A stretch of DNA of 64,000 nt from Alkalimonas mucilaginosa (GCF_036327005.1 NZ_JAUGZK010000004.1:186001-250000), one strand, 5' to 3'; shown: positions 41,483 through 50,573, counted from the stretch's first letter. The notes: generated by a model from the letters alone, not told the origin. Translations and numbers: made by a program.

Positions 41483-42724
41483 ATGAAACCCCTTTTCCGT
41501 GAGCAAGTTCTCACTCAGCAATCTACACGGATGCAAGGCGAGGTCAGTCTGGTGCAGGTGCCGGCTTTTGCCTGGTTGACAGGCCTGATTGCCTTTATTG
41601 TGGTGTGCTCTCTGGTGTTGTTGCTCAGTAGCAGCTATAGCCGTAAAGCTGTGGTATTTGGTGTTTTGCAACCGCAGCAGGGTGTGATCCGAGTACAAAC
41701 CTCACAGCCAGGAGCGGTTCAGCAATTGTTGGTGCAAGAAGGAGATCGTGTGGAAGCCGGCCAGCTTTTGCTGGAGTTGACCATGCAACATTTTTCGACG
41801 GAGCACTCAGAGTTGAATGCTTCCTTGCAGCAGGAACTGGCCGCTATTCTTGCGAATTTAACGCAACAGAAACAGCAGGAAATTGACCGTCAGCGCATTC
41901 GTTTGCAGGAGGTAGCTGAACGAATTGCCAGTGCGCAGCAACAATTGAGCCAGATTGAACAGCAACAGAGCACGTTTCAGCAGCGGTTGGAGCTCAACCA
42001 ACATTTAGTCGAACAAATATCGCAGTTATCCGGCACGGGCTTTATTTCCAATCTGGAATTGAGTCGCCAGCAAGATACCTTGCTTTCATTGCAGCAGCAG
42101 GAGCAGGTGTTGCAAGGCCAGCGATTGATGCTGGAAGAGCAATTGAAGCAGCAGAAAAGCCTGCAGCTACAGCTACCGCTAGACCACCAGGCTTCGCATA
42201 GTCAGCTGGACAATCAAGTTTCAGAGTTACGCAACCAACAGACACGCCTGCAGCATGAGCAGCGCAGTGTGATAACAGCGCCAAAGGCTGGCGTGGTCAG
42301 CGGCATTCTAGCCAGACCGGGGCATTTTATGAATGCTGGCAGTATTATTCTTAGCTTACTGCCGGATGGTGCTGAACTGGAAGCCATTGTTTATGTGCCA
42401 ACGCGGGCGATTAGCTTTATTGACATCGGACAGGAGGTTCGATTGCGTTTTCACGCCTTTCCTTATGAACGCTTTGGGGTGCATCATGGGCTTGTGCATG
42501 AAATCAGTCAAGCGGTGCTCTTACCGGACGAGGTGATTGATATGCAGCTTACTGAGCCCAGTTATCGGGTTCGAGTAAGATTGAACGCACAACAGATAAT
42601 GGCATACAACCGGGAGCTACCGCTGCGGGCAGGAATGACGCTGGATGGGGATGTGATTACCGAGCGTCGCAGCTTGCTGCAATGGTTGTTTGATCCGATT
42701 TATAGCCTAAAAGGACAGTTGTAA
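41483..42724 (+). CDS. HlyD-family periplasmic adaptor of the peptide exporter
   Basis: Membrane fusion protein of 413 residues. One N-terminal membrane helix (LTGLIAFIVVCSLVLLLSSS), a lipoyl/barrel-sandwich half (VQTSQPGAVQQLLVQEGDRV, EAGQLLLELT), a long alpha-helical hairpin (about residues 110-260, Q-rich), the second lipoyl half (ITAPKAGVVSGILARPGHFM) and a beta-barrel. It bridges the ABC exporter to an outer-membrane channel, which must be supplied elsewhere as no TolC homologue is in the cassette. Its stop overlaps the ABC gene start by one base. Confidence 0.9.
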   Translation: MKPLFREQVLTQQSTRMQGEVSLVQVPAFAWLTGLIAFIVVCSLVLLLSSSYSRKAVVFGVLQPQQGVIRVQTSQPGAVQQLLVQEGDRVEAGQLLLELTMQHFSTEHSELNASLQQELAAILANLTQQKQQEIDRQRIRLQEVAERIASAQQQLSQIEQQQSTFQQRLELNQHLVEQISQLSGTGFISNLELSRQQDTLLSLQQQEQVLQGQRLMLEEQLKQQKSLQLQLPLDHQASHSQLDNQVSELRNQQTRLQHEQRSVITAPKAGVVSGILARPGHFMNAGSIILSLLPDGAELEAIVYVPTRAISFIDIGQEVRLRFHAFPYERFGVHHGLVHEISQAVLLPDEVIDMQLTEPSYRVRVRLNAQQIMAYNRELPLRAGMTLDGDVITERRSLLQWLFDPIYSLKGQL

Positions 42725-44811
42725 TGCAGGCCATGACTGAGAAACTGACATTTTGGCAGCGTAGTAGCTTGCCGATGGTCCATCAAACCGAGGCGGCGGA
42801 GTGTGGCCTGGCCTGTATGGCAATGGTGGCCGGTTTTCACGGTTATCAGGCCAGCCTGAATGAGTTACGGCAAAAGTTTTCGCTGTCGATTGAAGGCTGT
42901 ACTTTACTTGATCTGATGAATTTTGCCGAAAAAATACAGTTGTCCAGCCGGCCACTTAGAATTGAGTTGGACGATCTGGCAGCACTGAAGACACCCTGTA
43001 TTCTGCACTGGGATATGAATCACTTTGTGGTATTAAAATCTGTTCAGGGCAGTCAGGTCATGATCCATGATCCTGCCATGGGGTTACGTAAGTTCAGTTT
43101 GGATGAGGTCAGCAAACACTTTACCGGTGTGGCGCTTGAGCTGCTGCCAACCAATGAATTTACGCTAAAGCCGGGCCAAACCCGTTTGGGACTATCGAAC
43201 TTCTGGTCGAAAATTACAGGTCTGAAGCGCTCGCTGATACTGCTGTTTACACTGTCGATTCTATTACAGGTATTTACCCTGGTAGCACCCTACTACATGC
43301 AGTTGGTGGTGGACGATGTGATCCTGACCAGCGACACCAGCTTGTTGTTGGTGCTGGCACTGGGCTTTGCGCTGGTATTGTTGTTTGAGGTGGCTACCAG
43401 TGCGGTACGAGGCTTTGTGCTGCTGCACTTTGGCAATCTGCTCAATATCCAAATGGCAGGGAATTTATTTCATCACCTGATCCGTCTGCCGCTCAGTTAC
43501 TTTGAAAAACGCCATATGGGCGATGTGGTGTCGCGCTTTGGCTCCTTACGTAAGGTCCGGGAGCTGTTAACTACGGGAGTGATAGAAGCCTTAATCGATG
43601 GTCTGATGGCGCTAGCGATTTTAGCCGTGATCTTGGTCTACAGCCCTATGTTGAGTCTGGTAGTGCTGGTAGCAGTGTTGCTGTACGCCGGTTTCCGCTT
43701 GGCGATGTACCGCTCACTGCGTGCTGTTTCCGAGCAGGAGATTCTGGCGCAGGCCAAAGAGAACTCCAACTTTATGGAAACAGTACGCGGTATTCAGACC
43801 ATCAAATTGTTTGGCTCGGAAGCCAAGCGTGAAGGTTTGTGGCAAAACCACTTTATTGATGCAACCAACCAGTCCATTCGTCTTGGGGTTTTCAATATTT
43901 CTTACCAAACCGTCAACCGCCTGCTGTTTGGTCTGGAGAATATTCTGGTGGTCTATTTGGCTGCGCGGTTGGTGCTGGTAGGTGGCTTTAGTACTGGTAT
44001 GTTGTTCGCTTTTATGGCTTATAAAAGCCAGTTTATGGATAGAATGGCTCGTTTGGTCGAAAAGATGATTCAATTTCGTATGCTCAGCCTACACTTTGAA
44101 CGATTGGGTGATATTGCCCTGACTAGCAAAGAGCAGGTCTACCCAGAGCAAGAGCGTGAGCAGCGGTTGCTGGATGGCCGGCTGGAACTGCAGAATATCT
44201 CTTTCGCTTACAGCGATGTGACCAAGCCGGTATTACAGGATGTTAGCCTGGTGATTGAACCTGGTGAGTCTGTTGCATTGGTTGGCCCTTCCGGTTGCGG
44301 TAAAACCACCCTCATGAAAGTGATGCTGGGCTTATTGCAGCCAGGCAAAGGGGAGGTGCTGGTGGATGGTATTCCTCTACCGCAGTTAGGTTTAGCAAAC
44401 TACCGGCGACAGATTGCAGCAGTTATGCAGGATGACACCTTGCTCTACGGCACTATTCGCGACAATATCGTTTTTTTTGAAGAGCAATTTGATATGCGCT
44501 GGGTGGTGGAATGTGCCCAGATAGCCGCGGTGCATCAGGATATTGAGCAGATGCCCATGGGCTACAACAGCCTGATTGGCGATATGGGTTCGGCCCTATC
44601 GGGAGGACAGAGACAGCGCATTTTGCTGGCCAGGGCTCTGTACCGTCAGCCGCGTATTCTCTTTATGGATGAAGCGACCAGCCATTTGGACACCAAAACC
44701 GAGTCCTTTGTCAGCAAAGCCATTCAGCAGCTTCGTATCACCCGGGTGGTAATCGCCCACCGGCCTGAAACTATTGCCTCGGTGGATCGGGTGATTGAAA
44801 TTAAGCACTGA
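42724..44811 (+). CDS. Peptidase-containing ABC exporter (C39 type)
   Basis: Bacteriocin-type transporter, 695 residues. Residues 15-135 are a C39 cysteine peptidase with all key residues: Gln21, Cys27 (QTEAAECGLACMAMV), His100 (MNHFVVLKS) and Asp116 (HDPAMG). Six membrane helices follow (about 160-440). The ATPase domain has Walker A GPSGCGKTT, signature LSGGQRQR and Walker B ILFMDEATS. It should cut the precursor after Gly25-Gly26 and export the core. GC content returns to local average here, unlike the two genes before it. Confidence 0.94.
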   Translation: MQAMTEKLTFWQRSSLPMVHQTEAAECGLACMAMVAGFHGYQASLNELRQKFSLSIEGCTLLDLMNFAEKIQLSSRPLRIELDDLAALKTPCILHWDMNHFVVLKSVQGSQVMIHDPAMGLRKFSLDEVSKHFTGVALELLPTNEFTLKPGQTRLGLSNFWSKITGLKRSLILLFTLSILLQVFTLVAPYYMQLVVDDVILTSDTSLLLVLALGFALVLLFEVATSAVRGFVLLHFGNLLNIQMAGNLFHHLIRLPLSYFEKRHMGDVVSRFGSLRKVRELLTTGVIEALIDGLMALAILAVILVYSPMLSLVVLVAVLLYAGFRLAMYRSLRAVSEQEILAQAKENSNFMETVRGIQTIKLFGSEAKREGLWQNHFIDATNQSIRLGVFNISYQTVNRLLFGLENILVVYLAARLVLVGGFSTGMLFAFMAYKSQFMDRMARLVEKMIQFRMLSLHFERLGDIALTSKEQVYPEQEREQRLLDGRLELQNISFAYSDVTKPVLQDVSLVIEPGESVALVGPSGCGKTTLMKVMLGLLQPGKGEVLVDGIPLPQLGLANYRRQIAAVMQDDTLLYGTIRDNIVFFEEQFDMRWVVECAQIAAVHQDIEQMPMGYNSLIGDMGSALSGGQRQRILLARALYRQPRILFMDEATSHLDTKTESFVSKAIQQLRITRVVIAHRPETIASVDRVIEIKH

Positions 44812-44849
44812 TAGTATAACTAAAGAGAAGAACTGAAGAGAAGAACGTT

Positions 44850-45857
44850 ATGTATAAAACAAACTATGTCACTGGTTTGATTGTGCTGTTGATGGTTTCT
44901 GTTGCTAGCCTTGCAGAAGAGCAGTTTGTGATGATTGAACAGGGCCAAGGCCTGGACTTTGTGACTGCGTTTAGCCATCAGCAACAAAGTCTGTACTATG
45001 GACGCTCAGACCTGGATGTGAGCTTTTCCATCATTCGTCAGCTGGCGCTGGCCAATCGCCAGCCTGAAACGCTGGCGCTGGCCAGCGCTGTGGATTACGA
45101 TTTCATCTCCTCACCTTCGGTCGTCGAGTTTCAGGGGCAGGAGTTTTTGTATTATCTGGTATCGGCCCGTTTTTGGGGGACTCAGGCACAGTGGCTGCGA
45201 GCGCCGCTTAGCGACCTCAAAGCGGCGGAGCCGGTGACTTTGCCGGGCAATTATGGCGCTTATTCCATTGCCAGGGTGTTGGCATTGCACGATGGCAGTT
45301 TGGGCATGGTGTACCGGGCCGGGCGCAGCCAGTTGTTTTTTAGTCGCTCTGTGGACGGTGTTACCTTTGGTGAGCCGGTTCAATTTGCGGTGGGAACCAT
45401 GCCTGGCAGTGCCAGTTTTGCCGATGGGACTGTGCTGGTCAGTTACCACAATGGCCCTTCCATCAGTGAAATGGCGGGGCGGTTGCAAGTATCAGCCGAT
45501 CTGGGGCAAAGCTGGTCTGACGTGGTGTCACTGCCTCAGCAGGGAAATATTCATGATCTTAGCCCGGTAAAGCGCCGGGATGGCAATATCGATATCTATT
45601 ATTCAGCTCAGGGCGAGAATCAGCGTTTAGGGCTGTACCGAACTTGTGTGACCCCCGAGTTGACCTTTGGCCCGGCGGAGGAGCTGCTTTCCTCTGAGCA
45701 GGCGCATGCTGCCAAAAGTACAGCGCATCCTACCAGCAAGGGGTTGCTGCTGACCTTTACTCAGCAGACGGATGATTTACAAAAGGGTAATCTAAGCCTG
45801 ATGTGGTTGGAAAGGGAAGCTCAGTCTTGCCCTGAGCCTGTGGCGGTAGCCGAATGA
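44850..45857 (+). CDS. Secreted beta-propeller-like (BNR/Asp-box) protein
   Basis: A 335-residue protein with a signal peptide (VTGLIVLLMVSVASLAEE). Two Asp-box-like repeats are visible (SVDGVTFGEP; SADLGQSWSD), each in a stretch of alternating strands, pointing to a sialidase-type beta-propeller. Sialidase catalytic residues (Arg triad, FRIP motif) are not evident, so an enzymatic role is doubtful. It follows the exporter by 38 bases in the same direction and overlaps the next gene by 4 bases, so it seems to belong to the same operon. Its role with the peptide (receptor, binding, protection) is unknown. Confidence 0.65.
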   Translation: MYKTNYVTGLIVLLMVSVASLAEEQFVMIEQGQGLDFVTAFSHQQQSLYYGRSDLDVSFSIIRQLALANRQPETLALASAVDYDFISSPSVVEFQGQEFLYYLVSARFWGTQAQWLRAPLSDLKAAEPVTLPGNYGAYSIARVLALHDGSLGMVYRAGRSQLFFSRSVDGVTFGEPVQFAVGTMPGSASFADGTVLVSYHNGPSISEMAGRLQVSADLGQSWSDVVSLPQQGNIHDLSPVKRRDGNIDIYYSAQGENQRLGLYRTCVTPELTFGPAEELLSSEQAHAAKSTAHPTSKGLLLTFTQQTDDLQKGNLSLMWLEREAQSCPEPVAVAE

Positions 45858-46549
45858 TGCGTAACTGTCTGAGGTGGTATGCGCTGGTGCCGCTATTGCT
45901 GTTAGTAAGCTGCGCACAACCAACCGTTCACTTGAACCATCGTTATCTGGATGCGCAGCAGACCAGTGTATTGGTCACTGCATTGCAGCAGCAAGGGCTA
46001 CGGGTGGAACTGAATCAGCATCCTTTTCCGGCACGAGTCAGTGAAAACACCCTGATCTACTCGCCAATGTTGCGAAACCCAGAGGCCACAGCCAGCCGGT
46101 TGCAGCAAGCGCTGGATGACACCGGTTGGCATCTGCGCGATAACCGCTTGCTGGTGGAGTCGAATCAGTGGTTTACCCGGGATAATCTGGGACTTTTTCT
46201 GGTACCGGCCGGGGTGCAGGTGCATGGTGGCCGCAGCGCGGTGGATTTTGCGCATCCCTACAGTGCCGAAGACTGTGACTTTGATTATCGGCTTAACTTG
46301 CAGCCAGATGGCCGCATGGTATTTGAAAGCGACAACCCGGCGTATCCATCCTTTCAGGCGAACTGGCGTCTTACCGGTTACCCTTATCTGCAGCTGTATC
46401 AGGAACAGCCCTACCTGAACTTTTATTACCAGATTGAGCGCAGTGATAGCCGCGATGCCATTGGCAAGGCGGCCATTACCCGCTTGTTACCACTAAGCAC
46501 CCCAGTGCGGCTGCCGGCTTGCAGCCTGGTGCATGGGGTGCGGTATTAG
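45854..46549 (+). CDS. Putative lipoprotein of the cassette, unknown function
   Basis: A 231-residue protein with a lipoprotein signal (YALVPLLLLVSCAQ, lipidation at Cys20). The first third (ALQQQGLRVELNQHPFPARV, NPEATASRLQQALDDTGWHL) resembles a LytR_C/SPOR-like alpha-beta fold, only weakly. The second half is beta-rich and aromatic. It overlaps the propeller gene by 4 bases and ends 12 bases before hutH on the other strand. Being last in a peptide operon and exported to an envelope surface, an immunity role is conceivable but unproven. Confidence 0.55.
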   Translation: MMRNCLRWYALVPLLLLVSCAQPTVHLNHRYLDAQQTSVLVTALQQQGLRVELNQHPFPARVSENTLIYSPMLRNPEATASRLQQALDDTGWHLRDNRLLVESNQWFTRDNLGLFLVPAGVQVHGGRSAVDFAHPYSAEDCDFDYRLNLQPDGRMVFESDNPAYPSFQANWRLTGYPYLQLYQEQPYLNFYYQIERSDSRDAIGKAAITRLLPLSTPVRLPACSLVHGVRY

Positions 46550-46558
46550 TGCTTTAAT

Positions 46559-47027
46559 CGCTTACTGGCTGGGCAGCATGGCCGCAGGCAGCAGGCTGCT
46601 TAAACAGCCACTGGCCAGCAGCTCGGCGGCGGCTTTGATATCCGGCGCGAAGTAGCGATCTTCGGCATAAAAGCTGACCTGGTCGCGCAACCGCGCCCGG
46701 GCCTGCTCCAACCGCTCGGTGGATTTAAGCGGTGCGCGAAAATCCAGTCCCTGCACGGCAGCCAGGTACTCGACGGCCAATACACCACGGGTATTGTCGG
46801 CCATTTGTGCCAGCCGCCGGGCGGCGAAGGTGGCCATCGACACATGATCTTCCTGATTGGCCGAGGTCGGCAGGCTGTCGACACTGGCCGGGTGCGCCAG
46901 CGACTTGTTTTCCGATGCCAAAGCCGCCGAAGTAACCTGGGCAATCATAAAGCCACTGTTAACACCGCCATTGTTGACCAAAAAGGCCGGCAGTTTGCTT
47001 AAGCTGGCATCAATCAGCAGCGCCATC
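46559..47027. repeat. Direct repeat, copy 2: 3' end of intact hutH
   Basis: Second copy of the 469-base repeat, 7259 bases from copy 1 and in the same orientation. It forms codons 358 to stop of the functional hutH. No hairpin terminator is found beyond its outer edge; the cassette's lipoprotein gene stops 9 bases away. Confidence 0.93.
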
Positions 47028-48097
47028 CGCCGTTCGGACAAAGAGCCGACTTCGGCAATGGCCAGCGCCAGATTATCGGCCGCCATCGCCACCGGCTCGG
47101 CGTGGAAATTACCACCGGAGAGAATGTCGCCTTCTTCAGCAAACACCAGCGGGTTGTCGGTGACACCATTGGCTTCGGTTTCCAGCACCGCAGCGGCCTG
47201 GCGGATTTGCGTTAAGCAAGCGCCCATCACCTGGGGCTGACAGCGCAGGCTGTAGGGATCCTGCACCTTTTCACAATCCTGATGCGAGTCGCCAAGCTCA
47301 GAGCGCTCAGCCAGCAGATGGCGGTAAATGGCAGCAGCATCGATCTGCCCCTGCTGACCACGGATGGCATGAATGCGGGCATCGAACGGCGAGCGGCTGC
47401 CAAGGGCGGCTTCCACACTGAGTGCACCAATTACGCTGGCCGCAGCAAACAAGTCTTCGGCTTTAAACAGGCCTTCCAGCGCCAGGGCGGTGGAGGCCTG
47501 GGTGCCATTTAGCAGCGCCAGACCTTCTTTGGCCGCCAGCACCACAGGCGCAAGCCCAGCCAGTTGCAAGCCTTCTTTGGCTGGCAGTTGCTTGCCCTGA
47601 TAACGCACCTCACCTTCGCCAATCAGCGGCAGTACCATGTGCGCCAGCGGCGCCAAATCGCCGGAGGCGCCGACTGAGCCCTGAGCCGGAATGCAGGGGT
47701 ACACGCCTTGATTGATCATGGCAATCATCGCATCGATGATTTCTGGCCGGATCCCCGAATAGCCACGCGAAAGGGAGTTGACCTTTAAAATCATCATCAG
47801 CCGCACCGTCTGGTCGGCCATCAGCTCGCCATAGCCGGCGGCATGCGATAGCACAATGGAGCGCTGCAGCAATTCCAATTGATCCGGGGCGATCTTGGTA
47901 TTGGCCAACAGACCAAAACCGGTATTGATGCCATAGACGGTTTTGCCTTTGGCCAGCACATCGGCCACGGTTTTGGCCGAGGCGGCAATCGCCGGGTAAG
48001 CGGCTTTATCCAGGGCAATGGCTTGGTCATTTTGCCAAAGCTGGCGCAATTGGCTCAGGCTGAGCTGGCCGGGTGTCAAGGTAAATGGGGTGGTCAT
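46562..48097 (-). CDS. hutH: Histidine ammonia-lyase HutH
   Basis: Converts L-histidine to urocanate and ammonia, the first step of histidine degradation. The 511-residue product has the MIO-forming triad Ala144-Ser145-Gly146 (PAQGSVGASGDLAPL), the N-terminal YGINTGFG motif and full family length. It is last in hutC-hutU-hutH, 3 bases after hutU. Its last 154 codons are the part duplicated at 39300. Confidence 0.97.
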   Translation of the reverse strand: MTTPFTLTPGQLSLSQLRQLWQNDQAIALDKAAYPAIAASAKTVADVLAKGKTVYGINTGFGLLANTKIAPDQLELLQRSIVLSHAAGYGELMADQTVRLMMILKVNSLSRGYSGIRPEIIDAMIAMINQGVYPCIPAQGSVGASGDLAPLAHMVLPLIGEGEVRYQGKQLPAKEGLQLAGLAPVVLAAKEGLALLNGTQASTALALEGLFKAEDLFAAASVIGALSVEAALGSRSPFDARIHAIRGQQGQIDAAAIYRHLLAERSELGDSHQDCEKVQDPYSLRCQPQVMGACLTQIRQAAAVLETEANGVTDNPLVFAEEGDILSGGNFHAEPVAMAADNLALAIAEVGSLSERRMALLIDASLSKLPAFLVNNGGVNSGFMIAQVTSAALASENKSLAHPASVDSLPTSANQEDHVSMATFAARRLAQMADNTRGVLAVEYLAAVQGLDFRAPLKSTERLEQARARLRDQVSFYAEDRYFAPDIKAAAELLASGCLSSLLPAAMLPSQ

Positions 48098-48100
48098 AGC

Positions 48101-49783
48101 TTACTCCTTGGTGCTCAGCATCGGTAAATCCAGCCCTTGTTCGCGGGCGCAGTTTTGGGCAATGTCGTAGCCGGCATCGGCATGGCGCATCACGCCGGTA
48201 CCCGGATCGTTCCACAGCACCCGGCCCAGTCGTTTGGCGGCCGCTTCGGTGCCATCGGCCACAATCACCACACCTGAGTGCTGGCTGTAGCCCATGCCGA
48301 CACCACCACCGTGGTGCAGCGAGACCCAGCTGGCACCACCGGCGGTGTTCAGCAAGGCGTTCAGTAGTGGCCAGTCGGAGACGGCATCCGAGCCATCCAG
48401 CATGGCTTCAGTTTCACGGTTCGGGCTGGCAACAGAGCCGGAGTCCAAATGATCGCGGCCAATCACGATTGGGGCTTTCAGCTCACCGTTTTGCACCATC
48501 TCGTTAAAGGCCAGTGCGATGCGGGCCCGATCTTTTAAGCCAATCCAGCAGATACGGGCTGGCAGGCCCTGAAAGTGGATTTTCTCACGCGCCATATCCA
48601 GCCAGTGGTGCAGATGCGGGTTGTCCGGGATCAGCTCTTTGACTTTTTGGTCGGTCTTGTAAATGTCTTCCGGATCGCCCGACAGCGCCACCCAGCGAAA
48701 TGGCCCAACACCTTCACAAAACAGCGGCCGGATGTAGGCCGGCACAAAGCCCGGGTAATCAAAAGCATTGTGCACGCCTTCATCCTTGGCCATCTGACGA
48801 ATGTTGTTGCCGTAATCAACCGCGACCGCGCCTTTGCTCTGCATGTCGAGCGTGGCCTGAACTTGCACTGCCATTGACTGCTTGGCGGCTTTGACTACTT
48901 GCTCCGGGTTTTGCAGGCGACGGTCGGCGGCTTCGCTCATGCTCCAGCCTTGTGGCAGGTAACCATTCAGCGGGTCGTGGGCAGAGGTTTGATCGGTCAC
49001 CACATCCGGGATGATGTTGCGCTCTACCAGCTCGGCAAAGACATCGGCGGCATTGGCCAGCAAACCGATAGACGTGGGCTTGCCGGAGGCTTTGGCTTGC
49101 TCCAGCAGCTGCAGCGCCTGATCCAGACTGGTGGCTTTGACATCGACGTAGCCGGTGCGCAGCCGGAAATCAATGCGGCTTTCATCCACTTCACAGGCAA
49201 TCATATGAAAACCGGCCATGGTGCCGGCCAGTGGCTGAGCGCCGCCCATGCCGCCCAGGCCACCGGTCAGGATCCATTTGCCGCTGGCATCGCCATTGAA
49301 ATGCTGTTTGGCCATGGCCACAAAGGTCTCGTAAGTGCCTTGCACGATGCCTTGCGAGCCAATGTAAATCCAGGAGCCGGCGGTCATTTGGCCGTACATC
49401 ATCAGGCCTTTTTTATCCAGCTCGTTAAAGTGCTCCCAGTTGGCCCAGGCCGGCACCAGATTGGAGTTGGCAATCAGCACCCGGGGCGCATCCGGGTGGG
49501 TGGGGAAGACCCCGACCGGCTTGCCACTTTGCACCAGCAAGGTCTGGTCGTCTTCCAGCCGGTCCAGTACTTCAATAATTTTATCGAAGCAGGCCCAGTC
49601 GCGGGCCGCCCGGCCGATACCGCCGTACACCACCAGCGATTGCGGGTGCTCGGCCACATCCGGGTCCAGGTTGTTCATCAGCATGCGTTTGGCGGCTTCG
49701 GTCAGCCAGCTTTTGGCGGTTTTTTCCGCACCTTTGGTGGCGCGGATCACCCGGCTGTTATCGATACGTGGATCAGACATCAT
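48101..49783 (-). CDS. hutU: Urocanate hydratase HutU
   Basis: Converts urocanate to 4-imidazolone-5-propanoate using bound NAD+. The 560-residue product is full length and highly conserved: GKPVGVFPTHPDAPRVLIAN, GGLGGMGGAQPLAGTMAGF (NAD-binding region), and near the end NTAGGASWVSLHHGGGVGMG and GVVIVADGTEAAAKRLGRVL. ATG overlaps the hutC stop by 4 bases. Confidence 0.97.
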   Translation of the reverse strand: MMSDPRIDNSRVIRATKGAEKTAKSWLTEAAKRMLMNNLDPDVAEHPQSLVVYGGIGRAARDWACFDKIIEVLDRLEDDQTLLVQSGKPVGVFPTHPDAPRVLIANSNLVPAWANWEHFNELDKKGLMMYGQMTAGSWIYIGSQGIVQGTYETFVAMAKQHFNGDASGKWILTGGLGGMGGAQPLAGTMAGFHMIACEVDESRIDFRLRTGYVDVKATSLDQALQLLEQAKASGKPTSIGLLANAADVFAELVERNIIPDVVTDQTSAHDPLNGYLPQGWSMSEAADRRLQNPEQVVKAAKQSMAVQVQATLDMQSKGAVAVDYGNNIRQMAKDEGVHNAFDYPGFVPAYIRPLFCEGVGPFRWVALSGDPEDIYKTDQKVKELIPDNPHLHHWLDMAREKIHFQGLPARICWIGLKDRARIALAFNEMVQNGELKAPIVIGRDHLDSGSVASPNRETEAMLDGSDAVSDWPLLNALLNTAGGASWVSLHHGGGVGMGYSQHSGVVIVADGTEAAAKRLGRVLWNDPGTGVMRHADAGYDIAQNCAREQGLDLPMLSTKE

Positions 49784-50508
49784 GAGCTCCTGGTTGCGCC
49801 TGCTGGCGCGAAATTTAAATGGCCCCCGAGCCGGTAACGGCTGCCCGGGGAAGTCAGATACGCCAGGCTGACGGCACCATCGCGGCTAAAGGTGCGACGG
49901 GTCAGACGCAGGCAGGGTTCGGGTTTTTTCAATTGCAAATGCTGGCAGGTGAAGCTATCCGGCAAGATGGCTTCCACCGTATGCTCCGCCTCGGTCAGCG
50001 GTGCCACCTGGCTTAAATACAGGTGCGGTGTGATGGCGGAAAAATCCTGCGCCATGTAATCCGGAACTTGCCGCGGATTAACGTAACGGGCTTCGAGCTG
50101 CAGCGGCTGTCGGTCTTCAAAATGCACAATTAGTGAGAAAAACACCCGCTCGTTGTGCTTTAAACCGAGCGCCGCCGCCACGGTGGCCGGACAGGGCAGC
50201 TCGGTGAGCTGGAGCAGTTCTGCCCGGTAGCTGTGACCGCGGCTGTGGATTTCATCGGCAATGTTGCGAATTTCCAGTAAGGAGGATTGCGATTTCAGTG
50301 CCGCAACAAAGCTGCCGACGCCCTGGGTGCGGTACAAAATGCCTTGCTCGGTCAGCTCTTGCAGCGCGCGGCGGGCGGTCATCCGGCTCACCGCAAACTG
50401 CTCGGCCAGCTCGTTCTCGGATGGAACCCGGCTGTGCTCGGGCCAGGCACCGATTTCGATCTGCGTCAGCATAAAATCTTTGATTTCAGCAAATTTGGCG
50501 ACGGCCAT
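49780..50508 (-). CDS. hutC: Histidine utilisation repressor HutC (GntR family)
   Basis: Repressor released by urocanate. The 242-residue product has an N-terminal GntR winged helix (RVPSENELAEQFAVSRMTAR, RALQELTEQGILYR) and a C-terminal UTRA ligand domain (LQLEARYVNPRQVPDYMAQD, CLRLTRRTFSRDGAVSLAYL). ATG 50508 with AAGGG upstream is preferred to a TTG at 50532. First gene of the leftward operon, so it regulates itself. Confidence 0.93.
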   Translation of the reverse strand: MAVAKFAEIKDFMLTQIEIGAWPEHSRVPSENELAEQFAVSRMTARRALQELTEQGILYRTQGVGSFVAALKSQSSLLEIRNIADEIHSRGHSYRAELLQLTELPCPATVAAALGLKHNERVFFSLIVHFEDRQPLQLEARYVNPRQVPDYMAQDFSAITPHLYLSQVAPLTEAEHTVEAILPDSFTCQHLQLKKPEPCLRLTRRTFSRDGAVSLAYLTSPGSRYRLGGHLNFAPAGATRSS

Positions 50509-50561
50509 GCGGTGGCGATCCCTTGGTGGCAACGGTTGCTAATAAAAATAGCCGATCTTGG

Positions 50562-50573
50562 TTGTATATACAA
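50562..50573. promoter_or_regulatory. HutC operator between hutC and hutI
   Basis: TTGTATATACAA, a perfect 12-base palindrome midway between the divergent hutC and hutI genes. It agrees with the T-G-T-A-(N2)-T-A-C-A core of HutC sites described in Pseudomonas and Klebsiella. One operator would control both directions. Confidence 0.85.

Noticed and set aside
44850..45857. Active sialidase
   Set aside because: Only Asp-box-like repeats are seen; the arginine triad, FRIP motif and nucleophilic tyrosine region could not be identified.
39769..46558. Integrative element with its own integrase, or insertion sequence
   Set aside because: No integrase, transposase, resolvase or short terminal inverted repeats were found; only the long hutH repeats mark the borders.
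48899..49837. Long plus-strand ORF (312 codons) opposite hutU
   Set aside because: It is a mirror frame of the GC-rich, strongly conserved hutU; its translation is repetitive H/G/Q-rich and family-less.
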